From assembly GCF_009725235.1 (NCBI RefSeq), contig NZ_WJFC01000008.1, forward strand, positions 80,183 through 144,182: a DNA stretch of 64,000 nucleotides, given 5' to 3'. The position numbers and the translations under genes were made by a program. The stretch comes from Scytonema sp. UIC 10036. Its GTDB lineage: Bacteria; Cyanobacteriota; Cyanobacteriia; Cyanobacteriales; Nostocaceae. The notes beneath the pieces are model-generated. The model had not been told where the DNA came from and searched no databases. It saw nothing but the letters and a program-made list of their open reading frames with translations. Below are positions 8,213 through 17,357 of this stretch, in pieces; position 1 is the first letter of the stretch; each line of letters begins with the position of its first letter.

Positions 8213-10105
8213 ATGGACTTCGTTCCCTACCACAGTGGGTCGGCGGGTTCTTTGCAAGAGTCTGAAACAGCAGTTGCCAACCAAGTGATAGGAGCTAGAT
8301 CGTTTATTGCTGCTCCTGTCAAGAAGTTTTACGTGAAGTTTCGTACCCAAAACTACCGTCCCAACCATCTTGTAACAATTCGCAATAATGTCGATGGTTG
8401 GTGGCAAGACATATATGGAGCATACTACAATGGAGAATGGGTCTTCTTTCTAGAGGAATCCAAGTATCGAAGCGGTCTCAAGATAAAGTTTGTACTGGAT
8501 CGCCAAGTCTGGATGGAAGGAGCGGACATTCAACTGCAACCCTTTGGCGAACATATTTTTACCGAAGGCAATGTCGTTTTTGCGTCAGTACCAACTCGAT
8601 ATTTACACGGTTATGATAATTTGCGAACTGACGATAGTAAGCTTCAGCAAGATGCTATTCCCAGGAACACTAACGAAACAATAGAATATGATGTTGCGAT
8701 CGTAGGTTCGGGTATGGGAGGAGGTATTCTAGCTGACACGCTTTCCGACGCTGGTTTGCGGGTGCTTGTTCTAGAAGCAGGAAGTTTGCTCTATCCCACA
8801 CACATGACAAACCTTCCCGGAGACTGGTCTCGGCTTGCATCACATCACCAAGTGGGACATTTTACAAACGAGCCAGGATCTGAGTTTTTGTCCGGCGTAC
8901 AGATGAACTTTGGAGGTCGTTCTATCTTTTGGTCGGGTCTCATTCCACGCATGCACGATTGGGAAATTCTTGCATGGCCTGAAAGTATCGGTGAATACTT
9001 AAAGAGTCCTCAGGGATATGACCGTGCAGAAAAACTTATGCGGAAACAAAAAACCCTTGGTCGTTTCCAAAATCGTGTAGTGAGCGAGTTGCAAAGTGCA
9101 TTTTCAGATTATAAAGTAGAAGACTTGCCGCGATCGCGCCACCAGCCGAATCTTGACAATCAAGGAAGTCTGGAAAATGTTCTCGAAGCGTCTACAGGAA
9201 CTTTTTCTACAGCATCCTTGCTACTGGATTCTCTTTCATTTAACGGTCCGGTGGGACGAGATAATCTGACGGTTAACTTAAATCACCTGGTGACTCATAT
9301 AGAAACTGATGGTAGAAAAGCAGTTGCTGTGGTGTGTCAGGATTTAGTGGGGAATCAGAAACGGCGTTATCGCGCCAAGCATATTGTTTTGGCTGCGGGT
9401 TCTCTGGAGACTCCACGAATTGCTATGCGTAGTCAGCTTTCCGATCCCAATCAAAAAATCGGCGTAGGTTTGACAGACCATCCTGCTTTTTTCTCAAATA
9501 CCTACGAACTGGACTTGAACAGCCCTTATAGCGGGTTTGAAAATCATGCCAAGATATTAATGTACCACAAACAGGCAACGACTACCGAGCATCCTTATAA
9601 TGTTGAGTTGCTCATCAATCCAAAATATTGGGATGTGGCGCACGCAGATGATGATGTTTGGAAGCAAGAAATCGCAAAAGACCAAAAGACAACAACTCGT
9701 CTGCAGTTTGTTTTTGCCAGTCCACTTGACGATCGCAACCGGGTTTTTCATCGGGGTGAAGGACAAAAGTTGGGGGTTATGGTCAATCGCAACCCATCAG
9801 GCTCAAACCTGTTTAACGAAGTACGGGAATTACGCAATCACATCCTTGAGTTTTTACAAGCACCTCATAACCCTAATGATGGAATGCATTTTGGGAATGA
9901 AGGAACGGTGCATCATGCTGGTGGTTCAATGCGGATGAGCCGCGATCGCACGGGAGTGGTTGATGAAAATCTGAAAATGGAGGCTTATGATAATCTGTAC
10001 GTTTGTGATGTGTCTGTGTTTCCGATAATCCCGGCTGCGAATCCATGCTTGACACTAGCTGCATTGACTCTTCGTCTCGGTGACCATTTGGCTCAGTTGT
10101 CGTAA
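8213..10105 (+). CDS. GMC-family FAD oxidoreductase with an N-terminal extension
   Basis: A 630-residue flavoenzyme of the glucose-methanol-choline oxidoreductase family. The FAD-binding Rossmann motif is at about residues 160-190 (VAIVGSGMGGG, ending LVLEAG). The C-terminal GMC domain shows HHAGGSMRMS (about 565-575) and AANPCLTLAAL, which supply the usual catalytic His and Asn. The first ~155 residues precede the FAD domain and are unusual: a Trp/Tyr-rich, probably beta-rich segment (e.g. NVDGWWQDIYGAYYNGEWVF) that could be a binding module; I do not recognise it. No signal peptide is seen. The substrate, an alcohol or sugar, cannot be assigned. It is convergent with psbA. Confidence 0.87.
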   Translation: MDFVPYHSGSAGSLQESETAVANQVIGARSFIAAPVKKFYVKFRTQNYRPNHLVTIRNNVDGWWQDIYGAYYNGEWVFFLEESKYRSGLKIKFVLDRQVWMEGADIQLQPFGEHIFTEGNVVFASVPTRYLHGYDNLRTDDSKLQQDAIPRNTNETIEYDVAIVGSGMGGGILADTLSDAGLRVLVLEAGSLLYPTHMTNLPGDWSRLASHHQVGHFTNEPGSEFLSGVQMNFGGRSIFWSGLIPRMHDWEILAWPESIGEYLKSPQGYDRAEKLMRKQKTLGRFQNRVVSELQSAFSDYKVEDLPRSRHQPNLDNQGSLENVLEASTGTFSTASLLLDSLSFNGPVGRDNLTVNLNHLVTHIETDGRKAVAVVCQDLVGNQKRRYRAKHIVLAAGSLETPRIAMRSQLSDPNQKIGVGLTDHPAFFSNTYELDLNSPYSGFENHAKILMYHKQATTTEHPYNVELLINPKYWDVAHADDDVWKQEIAKDQKTTTRLQFVFASPLDDRNRVFHRGEGQKLGVMVNRNPSGSNLFNEVRELRNHILEFLQAPHNPNDGMHFGNEGTVHHAGGSMRMSRDRTGVVDENLKMEAYDNLYVCDVSVFPIIPAANPCLTLAALTLRLGDHLAQLS

Positions 10106-10131
10106 ATGTCGAGATGTGCTATATCGCGTCT

Positions 10132-10173
10132 TTATTGAACCGCAGAGGCGCAGAGGACGCAGAGGGAAGAAGG
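10132..10173. repeat. Dispersed 'accgcagaggcgcagagg' repeat
   Basis: A purine-rich repeat beginning GAACCGCAGAGGCGCAGAGG. Related copies lie at 15276-15320, 19850-19892, 21050-21090 and 26081-26127, and in reverse at 36467-36512. It is non-coding and common in cyanobacterial intergenic DNA. Confidence 0.75.
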
Positions 10174-10220
10174 AGGTCATTTATGTAGTCCAACAATCGG
10201 GATCGCAGGCGCTTCTTATA

Positions 10221-10250
10221 CAAAAAAAAGCGCTTCGTCTCAGAAGCGCT
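10221..10250 (-). terminator. Rho-independent terminator of psbA
   Basis: A perfect 8-bp stem (AGCGCTTC/GAAGCGCT) with a 6-nt loop, followed on the minus strand by eight T residues. It sits about 60 bp after the psbA stop codon. Confidence 0.9.
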
Positions 10251-10308
10251 GTCCATACCTTAGTTAAGCACTCATAACATCGAAAGAGAAACTTGAATTC
10301 CGTTAACC

Positions 10309-11391
10309 TTAGCCGTTGATAGCAGGAGCGCTGATAGCAACAGGTGCAACTTCAGCAGAAGCTAAGTCGAGGGGGAAGTTGTGCGCGTTACGCTCGTGCA
10401 TGACTTCCATACCGAGGTTGGCACGGTTGAGGATGTCTGCCCAGGTGCCAATCGCACGACCTTGGGAGTCAAGTACGGATTGGTTGAAGTTGAAGCCGTT
10501 GAGGTTGAACGCCATGGTGCTGATGCCCAGTGCGGTGAACCAGATGCCCACTACTGGCCATGCTGCCAAGAAGAAGTGCAAGGAGCGGGAGTTGTTGAAT
10601 GATGCGTATTGGAAGATTAAGCGACCGAAGTAGCCGTGTGCTGCTACGATGTTGTAGGTTTCTTCTTCTTGTCCGAACTTGTAACCGTAGTTCTGAGACT
10701 CGGTTTCGGTTGTTTCACGAACTAAGGAAGAGGTTACCAATGAACCGTGCATTGCACTGAACAAGGAACCACCGAATACACCTGCTACACCTAACTGGTG
10801 GAAGGGGTGCATGAGGATGTTGTGCTCTGCTTGGAACACCAACATGAAGTTGAAGGTTCCAGAGATACCCAAGGGCATACCGTCAGAGAAGGAACCTTGT
10901 CCAATGGGGTAGATCAAGAAGACTGCGGTTGCTGCAGCAACAGGTGCGCTGAATGCTACACAAATCCAAGGACGCATTCCCAAGCGGTAGGACAATTCCC
11001 ACTCACGACCCAAGTAGCAGAATACGCCAATCAGGAAGTGGAAAATCACCAACTGGTATGGACCACCGTTGTACAACCACTCATCTAAAGAAGCCGCTTC
11101 CCAGATGGGGTAGAAGTGAAGACCGATCGCGTTAGAACTTGGAACAACTGCACCGGAGATGATGTTGTTACCGTAGAGCAAAGAACCTGCAACAGGTTCG
11201 CGGATACCATCAATGTCTACGGGTGGTGCTGCGATGAATGCGATGATGAAGCAGATGGCTGCGGAGAGCAATGTAGGGATCATCAATACGCCGAACCAGC
11301 CGACATAAAGGCGGTTTTCGGTAGAGGTGATCCAGTTACAGAACTGCTCCCATACGTTTGCGCTTTCGCGACGTTGTAAGGTTGCTGTCAT
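10309..11391 (-). CDS. psbA: Photosystem II reaction centre protein D1
   Basis: The D1 subunit of photosystem II, an integral thylakoid-membrane protein with five membrane spans. It binds P680, pheophytin, QB and the Mn4CaO5 cluster. It has the standard 360 residues, and every ligand checked is in place: Tyr161, Asp170, His190, His198, His215, Ser264, His272, His332, Glu333, His337, Asp342 and Ala344. The 16-residue C-terminal extension after Ala344 would be removed by CtpA. Residue 130 is Glu, the form associated with high-light D1 isoforms, not Gln. It is a single-gene unit with its own likely promoter and terminator. Other psbA copies probably exist elsewhere (family knowledge). Confidence 0.99.
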   Translation of the reverse strand: MTATLQRRESANVWEQFCNWITSTENRLYVGWFGVLMIPTLLSAAICFIIAFIAAPPVDIDGIREPVAGSLLYGNNIISGAVVPSSNAIGLHFYPIWEAASLDEWLYNGGPYQLVIFHFLIGVFCYLGREWELSYRLGMRPWICVAFSAPVAAATAVFLIYPIGQGSFSDGMPLGISGTFNFMLVFQAEHNILMHPFHQLGVAGVFGGSLFSAMHGSLVTSSLVRETTETESQNYGYKFGQEEETYNIVAAHGYFGRLIFQYASFNNSRSLHFFLAAWPVVGIWFTALGISTMAFNLNGFNFNQSVLDSQGRAIGTWADILNRANLGMEVMHERNAHNFPLDLASAEVAPVAISAPAING

Positions 11392-11451
11392 GGTTTTATA
11401 ATTGCGATGATGATTTACGTATGTATGGGGTGGTTTGTCACCCTTAACTTT

Positions 11452-11481
11452 AATTTACATTCAGTTACATTACTTTATCAA
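11452..11481 (-). promoter_or_regulatory. Candidate psbA promoter
   Basis: On the minus strand a TTGATA -35-like box (11476-11481) and a TAAATT -10-like box (11452-11457) are 18 bp apart. They would leave a leader of roughly 55 nt before the psbA ATG. Assigned by inspection only. Confidence 0.5.
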
Positions 11482-11648
11482 GACTGTTAACTTTATTAAA
11501 TTTTATATAAATGATTAATAAAACTTATAATTTGGTGATTGGGAACTGGGGCTTATCCGCAGAGGGCATTCGGAAACCCTCATAGCGGCTCTCAGCCATC
11601 TGCCATCTGCCTTTCTTCCAGTAATCAGCTTTTTTCAAGAAATTCTTT

Positions 11649-12083
11649 TCAACCGTTTTCTTCTTCCCAATCTGGGCATATATCCTTGTCTACACCATAG
11701 GGGTACATGGCACAAACAAAGGGCACATCATTATAGGCAACACCATGGTAGTGTTTGCATCCTTCACAAGTTTTTGGAGTTACAATCGTATTAGTAAAAA
11801 CGGGAGAAATATCTCTTTCTGGCTCTATCTTTTCCTGACGTTTTTTTCGAGAATTACTTATTAAAAGTATTCCTGATACTGCGGAAAAACCGCCAACTTT
11901 AAGAGCGTTTTTAAGTAAGGTATCTTGGGGTTGTATCGTTTCTTCTATTGAATTGGCTATGCCTCCAATGTCTTCTGTATGGAGACATATTTGTCCAATC
12001 ATCATACCTAAAATTCCTACAACTCCTACGATTCCTGTAGATGGTTTTAGAGTTTTTGTGGCTTCTATTTGGCTTGTTTTCAT
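11649..12083 (-). CDS. Hypothetical membrane protein with C-terminal cysteine motif
   Basis: A 144-residue protein I do not recognise. Two hydrophobic segments (about residues 17-34 and 61-77) suggest a small membrane protein. The C-terminal part carries four Cys in a compact pattern, CEGCKHYHG then C...C in FVCAMYPYG and DICPDWE, which could bind a metal or form disulfides. A basic stretch (SRKKRQEK) after the second segment would favour placing the Cys domain in the cytoplasm. It lies upstream of psbA on the same strand, but 257 bp away with a psbA promoter between, so it is probably a separate unit. Confidence 0.6.
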   Translation of the reverse strand: MKTSQIEATKTLKPSTGIVGVVGILGMMIGQICLHTEDIGGIANSIEETIQPQDTLLKNALKVGGFSAVSGILLISNSRKKRQEKIEPERDISPVFTNTIVTPKTCEGCKHYHGVAYNDVPFVCAMYPYGVDKDICPDWEEENG

Positions 12084-12172
12084 ACAATTTTTGCTGGAGT
12101 TCTTCTCTATATATATGGAAGGATGAGATATTGGTTTTATGAAACACCCTAATGATGTACTTTTTTTTGAAG

Positions 12173-12241
12173 ACTAGGGTTGAGAAACGAAAGCTAACAA
12201 TAAGGGTTCAATGCTGGGTTTCGTTCCTCAACCCAACCTAC
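12173..12241. repeat. Degenerate copy of the 6984-7054 palindrome
   Basis: The right arm (GGGTTTCGTTCCTCAACCCA and flank) is intact and the left arm has decayed. It lies in the gap between the 144-residue protein gene and the secreted OB-fold gene. Confidence 0.7.
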
Positions 12242-12280
12242 ATAAATCATCTCTTAGGATATTTGATTTTTTGTATGTTT

Positions 12281-12622
12281 CTAATCTTCATGAATTTGAA
12301 GTGTTTCACCGCTAGCACGAGTAATGCTCAAAGCATTGAACTCATTGTCATCATAGTTGCCAACAACGGTGACTTGTTCTCCTACAGAGAGGTTAATGGG
12401 TTTTCCTAACTGAGGTTCTGCCTCAACGATGATTTGTCTCTTACCATCGTTGAGAATGAACTCGTCATCTAAAAGCTTAGTCACTTGACCGGAGATAGTT
12501 GTAGCACGAGCGTTTGAGAAATTCTCAATTTGGGTTGCTGCTTTCTGTGCTCCTACCTCAAAAGGAATTAGGAACGCAACCAAAGCAGTTAGGACGACGC
12601 TGGGTATAGGATTGAAATTCAT
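12281..12622 (-). CDS. Small secreted protein, OB-fold-like
   Basis: A 113-residue protein with an N-terminal signal peptide (hydrophobic core VVLTALVAFLIPF, likely cut near VGA-QKA). The mature ~85-residue domain is all-beta: SGQVTKLLDDEFILNDG then a later strand pair GEQVTVVGNYDDNEFNALSI. This pattern recalls bacterial OB-fold (BOF, YgiW-like) or DUF5666 proteins, which are periplasmic stress or ligand-binding proteins. It lies 95 bp downstream of a sensor histidine kinase gene on the same strand, so co-transcription with that two-component system is likely (inference). The fold assignment is moderate and the function is unknown. Confidence 0.65.
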   Translation of the reverse strand: MNFNPIPSVVLTALVAFLIPFEVGAQKAATQIENFSNARATTISGQVTKLLDDEFILNDGKRQIIVEAEPQLGKPINLSVGEQVTVVGNYDDNEFNALSITRASGETLQIHED

Positions 12623-12717
12623 TTCGTTAAGACCTCTAATCTCATGTGGAACTCACGCTTATTTTCAAGTTACCGGGTAAAAGTAACAAGAAAGTAACAG
12701 TACAGCTTTGCTGAGAT

Positions 12718-14052
12718 TTAAATTAGCGGTAGCTTGATTTGAAATGTAGAACCTTCACCCAAACGACTTTTTGCTACAATATGTCCCCCATGTACCTGGA
12801 CAATTTGTTTTGCGATCGCCAATCCCAATCCGACGCCTCCTGTATGACGCGATCGCACGCTATCTACCCGATAAAACCGCTCAAAGATATGGGGTAAATC
12901 TGCCTCTGGAATCCCAATACCGCTATCTTGTACTTCAATAACCACCCAACGAGACTGAAGGAAAACTCGCAAGCACACTTTACCTCCAGAGGGTGTGTAG
13001 CGACAGGCATTGCTGAGAAGATTGGTTACGACTTGCCGCATTAAATCTGGATTTATTTTTAACATTACCAGTTGTTCGGGAAATTGGCTTGTGAATTTTA
13101 GATTTTTTTCCTTTGCTAAGTGAGTATATTCCTCTACTAATGCGGAGAGCCAGTTAGCCAAATTGACGGGGTTAAGTACCTCTGGCTTTAACTGTCCTTC
13201 ATTTCGAGCCAGGAATAATAAATCGCTAATCAGCATTCCCATTGATTCAGCAATCTGGTCAATATTTTGTAGGGAACTTTGCTGTTGACTGGGGTCTATG
13301 GGTTCGAGCAAGCCAAACTGAGCATGATTCCGAATTGCCTGAAGGGGTGTCCGTAGCTCGTGGGAAGCATCGGCTGTAAAGCGCTGCAATTGCTCGTAGG
13401 ATTGGCGAATTGGCTGCATCGCCATTCCCCCAAGCAACCAACCTGTTAAAGCAATGACGCTCAAAGCAATGGGTACACCGACTATTAAAGATAGTCTTAG
13501 CGACCATAAAGTTTCTTCAACAGGTGCTAGAGAAGCTGCTATTTCTAGATAACCGATTAATTGTTTATCCTGAAAAACTGGAAGTGTTAATTGACGCAGT
13601 TGGATATTTTGACGAACACTGGTAGAAACGCGATCGCCCGATTGGGGTAGATTCTTTGAAGCATCGCCTAACTCAATTGTTTGAAACCCTGGTTGATTAT
13701 CTAACCGCTCTGATGGCGTAACACCAACAAACTGTAGGAGTTGTTTTTTGGGAGTGTACCAACGAGCATAAACAATCGTACTGGCAAAAGGCAAAGCTTC
13801 ACCACCCAACACAGGAACGTCTTCAAGACTAATGCGCTGCTGTTCCTGGTAAAGCCCATCTTCAACGCCAGCCGCCATCAACCGACTTGTGTTGTAAAGC
13901 TCTTGATCGAATGACCACAATTGGTCTTTGGCTTCTAAAAAGTAAAGTATTGTGGCAAAGATAACCAAAATACCTCCCATTGAGAGTGTAAACCAGCGAG
14001 CTAGGTTACGCCGACTGCGGCTGAACATATTTGGAATTAGCGATCGCATCAT
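12718..14052 (-). CDS. Sensor histidine kinase, two-component partner
   Basis: A membrane kinase of 444 residues with two membrane spans (about 26-40 and 188-208) flanking an extracytoplasmic domain of ~145 residues. The H-box is FTADASHELRTPLQAIRNHA (phospho-acceptor His231), followed by N-box NLLSNACRYTPSG and G-boxes DSGIGIP and GVGLGLAIAK. The open frame extends to 14100, but the ATG at 14052 overlaps the upstream regulator's stop by 4 bp (ATGA), the usual translationally coupled arrangement. Overall it resembles RppB/NrsS-type cyanobacterial kinases (redox or metal sensing), but I cannot confirm orthology. Confidence 0.9.
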   Translation of the reverse strand: MMRSLIPNMFSRSRRNLARWFTLSMGGILVIFATILYFLEAKDQLWSFDQELYNTSRLMAAGVEDGLYQEQQRISLEDVPVLGGEALPFASTIVYARWYTPKKQLLQFVGVTPSERLDNQPGFQTIELGDASKNLPQSGDRVSTSVRQNIQLRQLTLPVFQDKQLIGYLEIAASLAPVEETLWSLRLSLIVGVPIALSVIALTGWLLGGMAMQPIRQSYEQLQRFTADASHELRTPLQAIRNHAQFGLLEPIDPSQQQSSLQNIDQIAESMGMLISDLLFLARNEGQLKPEVLNPVNLANWLSALVEEYTHLAKEKNLKFTSQFPEQLVMLKINPDLMRQVVTNLLSNACRYTPSGGKVCLRVFLQSRWVVIEVQDSGIGIPEADLPHIFERFYRVDSVRSRHTGGVGLGLAIAKQIVQVHGGHIVAKSRLGEGSTFQIKLPLI

Positions 14053-14723
14053 TCTGGCGCAACTAATCGATATCCCATTCCATAAACAGTCTGTAGCCAA
14101 TCTTCTGCTTTCACCACCTGCAAGCGCTGCCGCAGTCGATGCACTAACATGGCTATCGCTTTACTATCTGGCTGTGTATTCCATTCCCAAAGTGCTTGTT
14201 CGATTTGATTGTGAGTCAGTACCTGTCGGGGATGCCGTAAAAAATATTCTAGCAATTGAAACTCTCTACCTGACAACTGAACTGTAACTCCTTGGCGCTC
14301 CAGCGTTAGGGTATTGAGATGAAGTTGTAGGTCAGCTAACTCTAGGGTATCACCCTGCCAGAGTGGCGCTCTGCGTCCCAATGCTCGCACCCTTGCTAAC
14401 AGTTCAAGCAAACTAAAGGGTTTAACTAAGTAGTCGTCTGCACCCACATCTAAAGCAGAGACTTTATCCAAAACAGCATCCTTAGCTGTCAGAATCAGCA
14501 CTGGAGCCGTTTTGCCTGCTTGGCGATACTGTTGACACAGGCTTACTCCACTTATTTTAGGCAACATCCAGTCTAAAATCAAGAGGTCGTAGTCTCTTTG
14601 TTCTATTAACCACTGAGCCGTTTCACCATCTTCCGTACTATCCACAATATGACCAACTTTGGAAAGGGCACCCTGTAGTGGTTGTAATTGAGTAACATCA
14701 TCCTCTACAAGTAAGATTCTCAT
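14049..14723 (-). CDS. OmpR/PhoB-family response regulator
   Basis: A 224-residue DNA-binding regulator. It has an N-terminal receiver (phospho-acceptor Asp51 in LLILDWMLPK, with switch residues in LILTAKD and LVKPFS) and a C-terminal winged helix (about 125-222, ending in VYGMGYRLV). It is the first gene of a pair with the histidine kinase, overlapping by 4 bp, so the kinase is almost certainly its cognate partner. Likely targets include this operon and the secreted OB-fold gene downstream (inference). Confidence 0.92.
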   Translation of the reverse strand: MRILLVEDDVTQLQPLQGALSKVGHIVDSTEDGETAQWLIEQRDYDLLILDWMLPKISGVSLCQQYRQAGKTAPVLILTAKDAVLDKVSALDVGADDYLVKPFSLLELLARVRALGRRAPLWQGDTLELADLQLHLNTLTLERQGVTVQLSGREFQLLEYFLRHPRQVLTHNQIEQALWEWNTQPDSKAIAMLVHRLRQRLQVVKAEDWLQTVYGMGYRLVAPE

Positions 14724-14790
14724 TCACTACTCCCTTCCTGCAAAAAGATTACCTATTATGATTATTGAATCATCAAGCTTTCTTTGTGTT

Positions 14791-15186
14791 ATGACTCGAC
14801 CTCGTTGGTTGCAATTTCTGATAAAGTTAGGACTGGAGTTCTGGCTGCCAATACCTTTGATAGGGCTGTTTTTTTGGTTGAGCACTGGTTTGCTAACGCA
14901 TCAAGTCCTGAGCCATACCTATAATACAACTTCACAATTACACGCTGACTCAAAACATAAAGTTCATTTTTCTGCTTCGCTTGCTGTTATGTCTATTGAA
15001 GCCCTGATTGAGCGAAGAGAGAAGTTTACTGAAGTGAAGGTTTTTACTGCTGATTCGTTTTTAAAGCAGATGGAGTTTGAGTTTCCTGTGACTGAATATG
15101 CTCAAGTCGATGCAGCGCTTGCTCAAACTCTGGGATTACCGATAACGGCAATTAAGCAGTTGATACGTTATCGCGTTGAGAATTAA
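14791..15186 (+). CDS. Hypothetical protein with one membrane segment
   Basis: A 131-residue protein, taking the ATG at 14791 (MTRPRWLQFL) over an upstream in-frame ATG at 14758. One strong hydrophobic span (about 13-37, around WLPIPLIGLFFWLST) follows a basic N-terminus, so the ~90-residue C-terminal part is probably extracytoplasmic or attached to the membrane. I do not recognise the family. It is divergent from the two-component operon, which may regulate it. Confidence 0.6.
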   Translation: MTRPRWLQFLIKLGLEFWLPIPLIGLFFWLSTGLLTHQVLSHTYNTTSQLHADSKHKVHFSASLAVMSIEALIERREKFTEVKVFTADSFLKQMEFEFPVTEYAQVDAALAQTLGLPITAIKQLIRYRVEN

Positions 15187-15275
15187 TCTAATGAATGGTT
15201 AAGGATGTCTGTCTCGCAAGGTGGGATAATTTATTTTGCAGTTCCCTGATTTCTTTCCCGCCTGAAGATTCTTTT

Positions 15276-15320
15276 TTATTGAACCGCAAAGGCGCAAAGG
15301 ACACGAAGAAAGAGGAAAAG
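15276..15320. repeat. Dispersed 'accgcaaaggcgcaaagg' repeat
   Basis: A copy of the 10132-10173 family placed directly before the debranching-enzyme ATG. Its purine-rich end (AAGAAAGAGGAAAAGAAG) may supply the ribosome binding site. Confidence 0.65.
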
Positions 15321-15325
15321 AAGCT

Positions 15326-17353
15326 ATGTGTATTGAATTTGGTCGAGAAGTTTGCGGCTATCTGAATATAGTAGAATTGAAAGAATGGTTGGTCACCAAT
15401 GGAATAGGTGGTTATGCTTCTGGTACTGTAGGGGGATTGCTGACTCGGCGTTACCACGGCTTGCTTGTTGCTTCTCTGAATCCTCCTTTGGGTCGTACCT
15501 TGTTGCTGGCTAAGTTGGATGACACGGCTGTTTATGGAGAGCAGTTTTATCCTCTGTTTACCAATCGTTGGGCTGATGGGACTGTCAGCCCTCATGGTTA
15601 TCTTCATATTGAACGCTTTTCTTTACAAGGTACTGCCCCTACATGGCGTTTTGCCTGTGCTGATGCTTTATTGGAAAAACGCGTTTGGATGCAGCAGGGT
15701 GCCAATACGACTTATGTTCAATACACATTATGTCGTGCAACGCAACCTCTAAAGCTGGTGCTGAAGGCGATGGTGAATTATCGCGATTATCATGGGGATA
15801 CTCAGAGCAGTGACTGGCAAATGAGTATAGAGGAAATTGAAGGGGGAATTTGTACGATCGCATTTCCAAATGCAGTGCCGTTTTATCTCTTGTGTAATAA
15901 TGCTCGAGTCTCACTGTGTCATACTTGGGTATCTGGTTTTGATTTGGCGGTGGAACGTTATCGGGGGTTGAGCGATCGCGAAAATCACCTCCATGCTGCT
16001 ACTTTTGAAGTGACGTTAAATGCTGGTGAATCGGTGACTTTTGTTGCGAGTCTTGAGAAGGAACCAGAGTTGGATGGTGAAGCAGCATTTAAGTTACGGC
16101 GGACGCAGGAACAGAAGTTAATCAGCCATTGGAAAGCAAATCGACCAATCAATGCTAAAGAAACGCCTGCTTGGATCAATCAATTAGTTCTTGCAGCTGA
16201 CCAGTTTATTGTATCGCGTCCCTTGAGTGATGAGCCTAATGGCAAGACGATTATTGCAGGTTATCACTGGTTTGGAGACTGGGGACGGGATACGATGATT
16301 AGTCTACCGGGTTTGACAATTGCTACTGGAAGACCGGAAGTTGCTCGCTCTATTCTTCGCACTTTTGCTAAATATGTAGATCGGGGAATGTTACCCAATC
16401 GGTTTCCTGATGCTGGGGAGATACCGGAGTATAACACGGTTGATGCGACTTTGTGGTATTTTGAAGCTATTCGTAACTACTACAATGCCACAGAAGACAA
16501 GGATTTTCTGCAAGAACTTTTTCCTGTTTTGGTTGAGATTATTGATTGGCACTGTCAGGGAACGCGATACAACATTCATCTCGATATGACTGATGGGTTA
16601 CTGTATGCGGGTGAGGAGGGTTCGCAGTTAACTTGGATGGATGCTAAGGTTGATGATTGGGTGGTAACGCCTCGTATTGGTAAACCAATTGAAGTGAATG
16701 CTTTATGGTATAATGCTTTGCGGATAATAGCACAGTTTGCTCGCCTTCTGGAGAAAACCCATCAAGGGTATGAAGCAATGGCAGAGCGCACCTTAGCTAG
16801 TTTTGTCAAATTTTGGAATGATGAGATGGGCTACTGCTACGATGTGGTAGACGGTACTGAAGGTAGCGATAAGCCGGGTACGGCTTGCGCCAAGGGCGAT
16901 CGCTCTTTGCGTCCCAACCAAATTTTTGCAGTATCATTGCCAGATAGCCCACTGAGTCCCGAACAACAACGGAAAGTTGTAGACGTTTGTGGTAGAATGT
17001 TGCTCAATTCTCACGGGTTGCGTTCTTTGAGTCCGGATAGTCCTGAGTATAAAGGACATTATGGGGGAAATGCTGTGGAAAGAGATGGGGCTTACCACCA
17101 GGGAACAACCTGGGGATGGTTGATTGGTCCTTTTGTTTTGGCACATTTGCGTGTTTATAAAGATCCGGTGCAAGCCCGTCAGTTTTTAGAACCTATGGCA
17201 AATCATTTGCGCTCTCATGGGGTTGGAAGCCTTAGTGAAATTTTTGATGGCGATCCTCCTATGACTCCACGAGGCTGTATCGCCCAAGCTTGGACAGTGG
17301 CGGAAGTGTTGCGTGCTTGGTTTGCAACGGAAGATGCAGGAGCGAATAAGTGA
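15326..17353 (+). CDS. Glycogen debranching enzyme (amylo-alpha-1,6-glucosidase type)
   Basis: A 675-residue cytoplasmic enzyme expected to hydrolyse alpha-1,6 branches of glycogen or related glucans. The N-terminal domain shows NGIGGYASGT and RRYHGLLVAS, hallmarks of archaeal/bacterial GDE-type debranching enzymes. The C-terminal (alpha/alpha)6 catalytic domain (about 280-665) has GYHWFGDWGRDTMISLPGL with the acidic residues near 312-330, plus NRFPDAGE and EVNALWYNAL. Full length for the family. It differs from the GlgX-type TIM-barrel enzyme. Its stop codon is only 4 bp from the darT start, so the toxin may be translated from the same message. Confidence 0.92.
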   Translation: MCIEFGREVCGYLNIVELKEWLVTNGIGGYASGTVGGLLTRRYHGLLVASLNPPLGRTLLLAKLDDTAVYGEQFYPLFTNRWADGTVSPHGYLHIERFSLQGTAPTWRFACADALLEKRVWMQQGANTTYVQYTLCRATQPLKLVLKAMVNYRDYHGDTQSSDWQMSIEEIEGGICTIAFPNAVPFYLLCNNARVSLCHTWVSGFDLAVERYRGLSDRENHLHAATFEVTLNAGESVTFVASLEKEPELDGEAAFKLRRTQEQKLISHWKANRPINAKETPAWINQLVLAADQFIVSRPLSDEPNGKTIIAGYHWFGDWGRDTMISLPGLTIATGRPEVARSILRTFAKYVDRGMLPNRFPDAGEIPEYNTVDATLWYFEAIRNYYNATEDKDFLQELFPVLVEIIDWHCQGTRYNIHLDMTDGLLYAGEEGSQLTWMDAKVDDWVVTPRIGKPIEVNALWYNALRIIAQFARLLEKTHQGYEAMAERTLASFVKFWNDEMGYCYDVVDGTEGSDKPGTACAKGDRSLRPNQIFAVSLPDSPLSPEQQRKVVDVCGRMLLNSHGLRSLSPDSPEYKGHYGGNAVERDGAYHQGTTWGWLIGPFVLAHLRVYKDPVQARQFLEPMANHLRSHGVGSLSEIFDGDPPMTPRGCIAQAWTVAEVLRAWFATEDAGANK

Positions 17354-17357
17354 TTCA

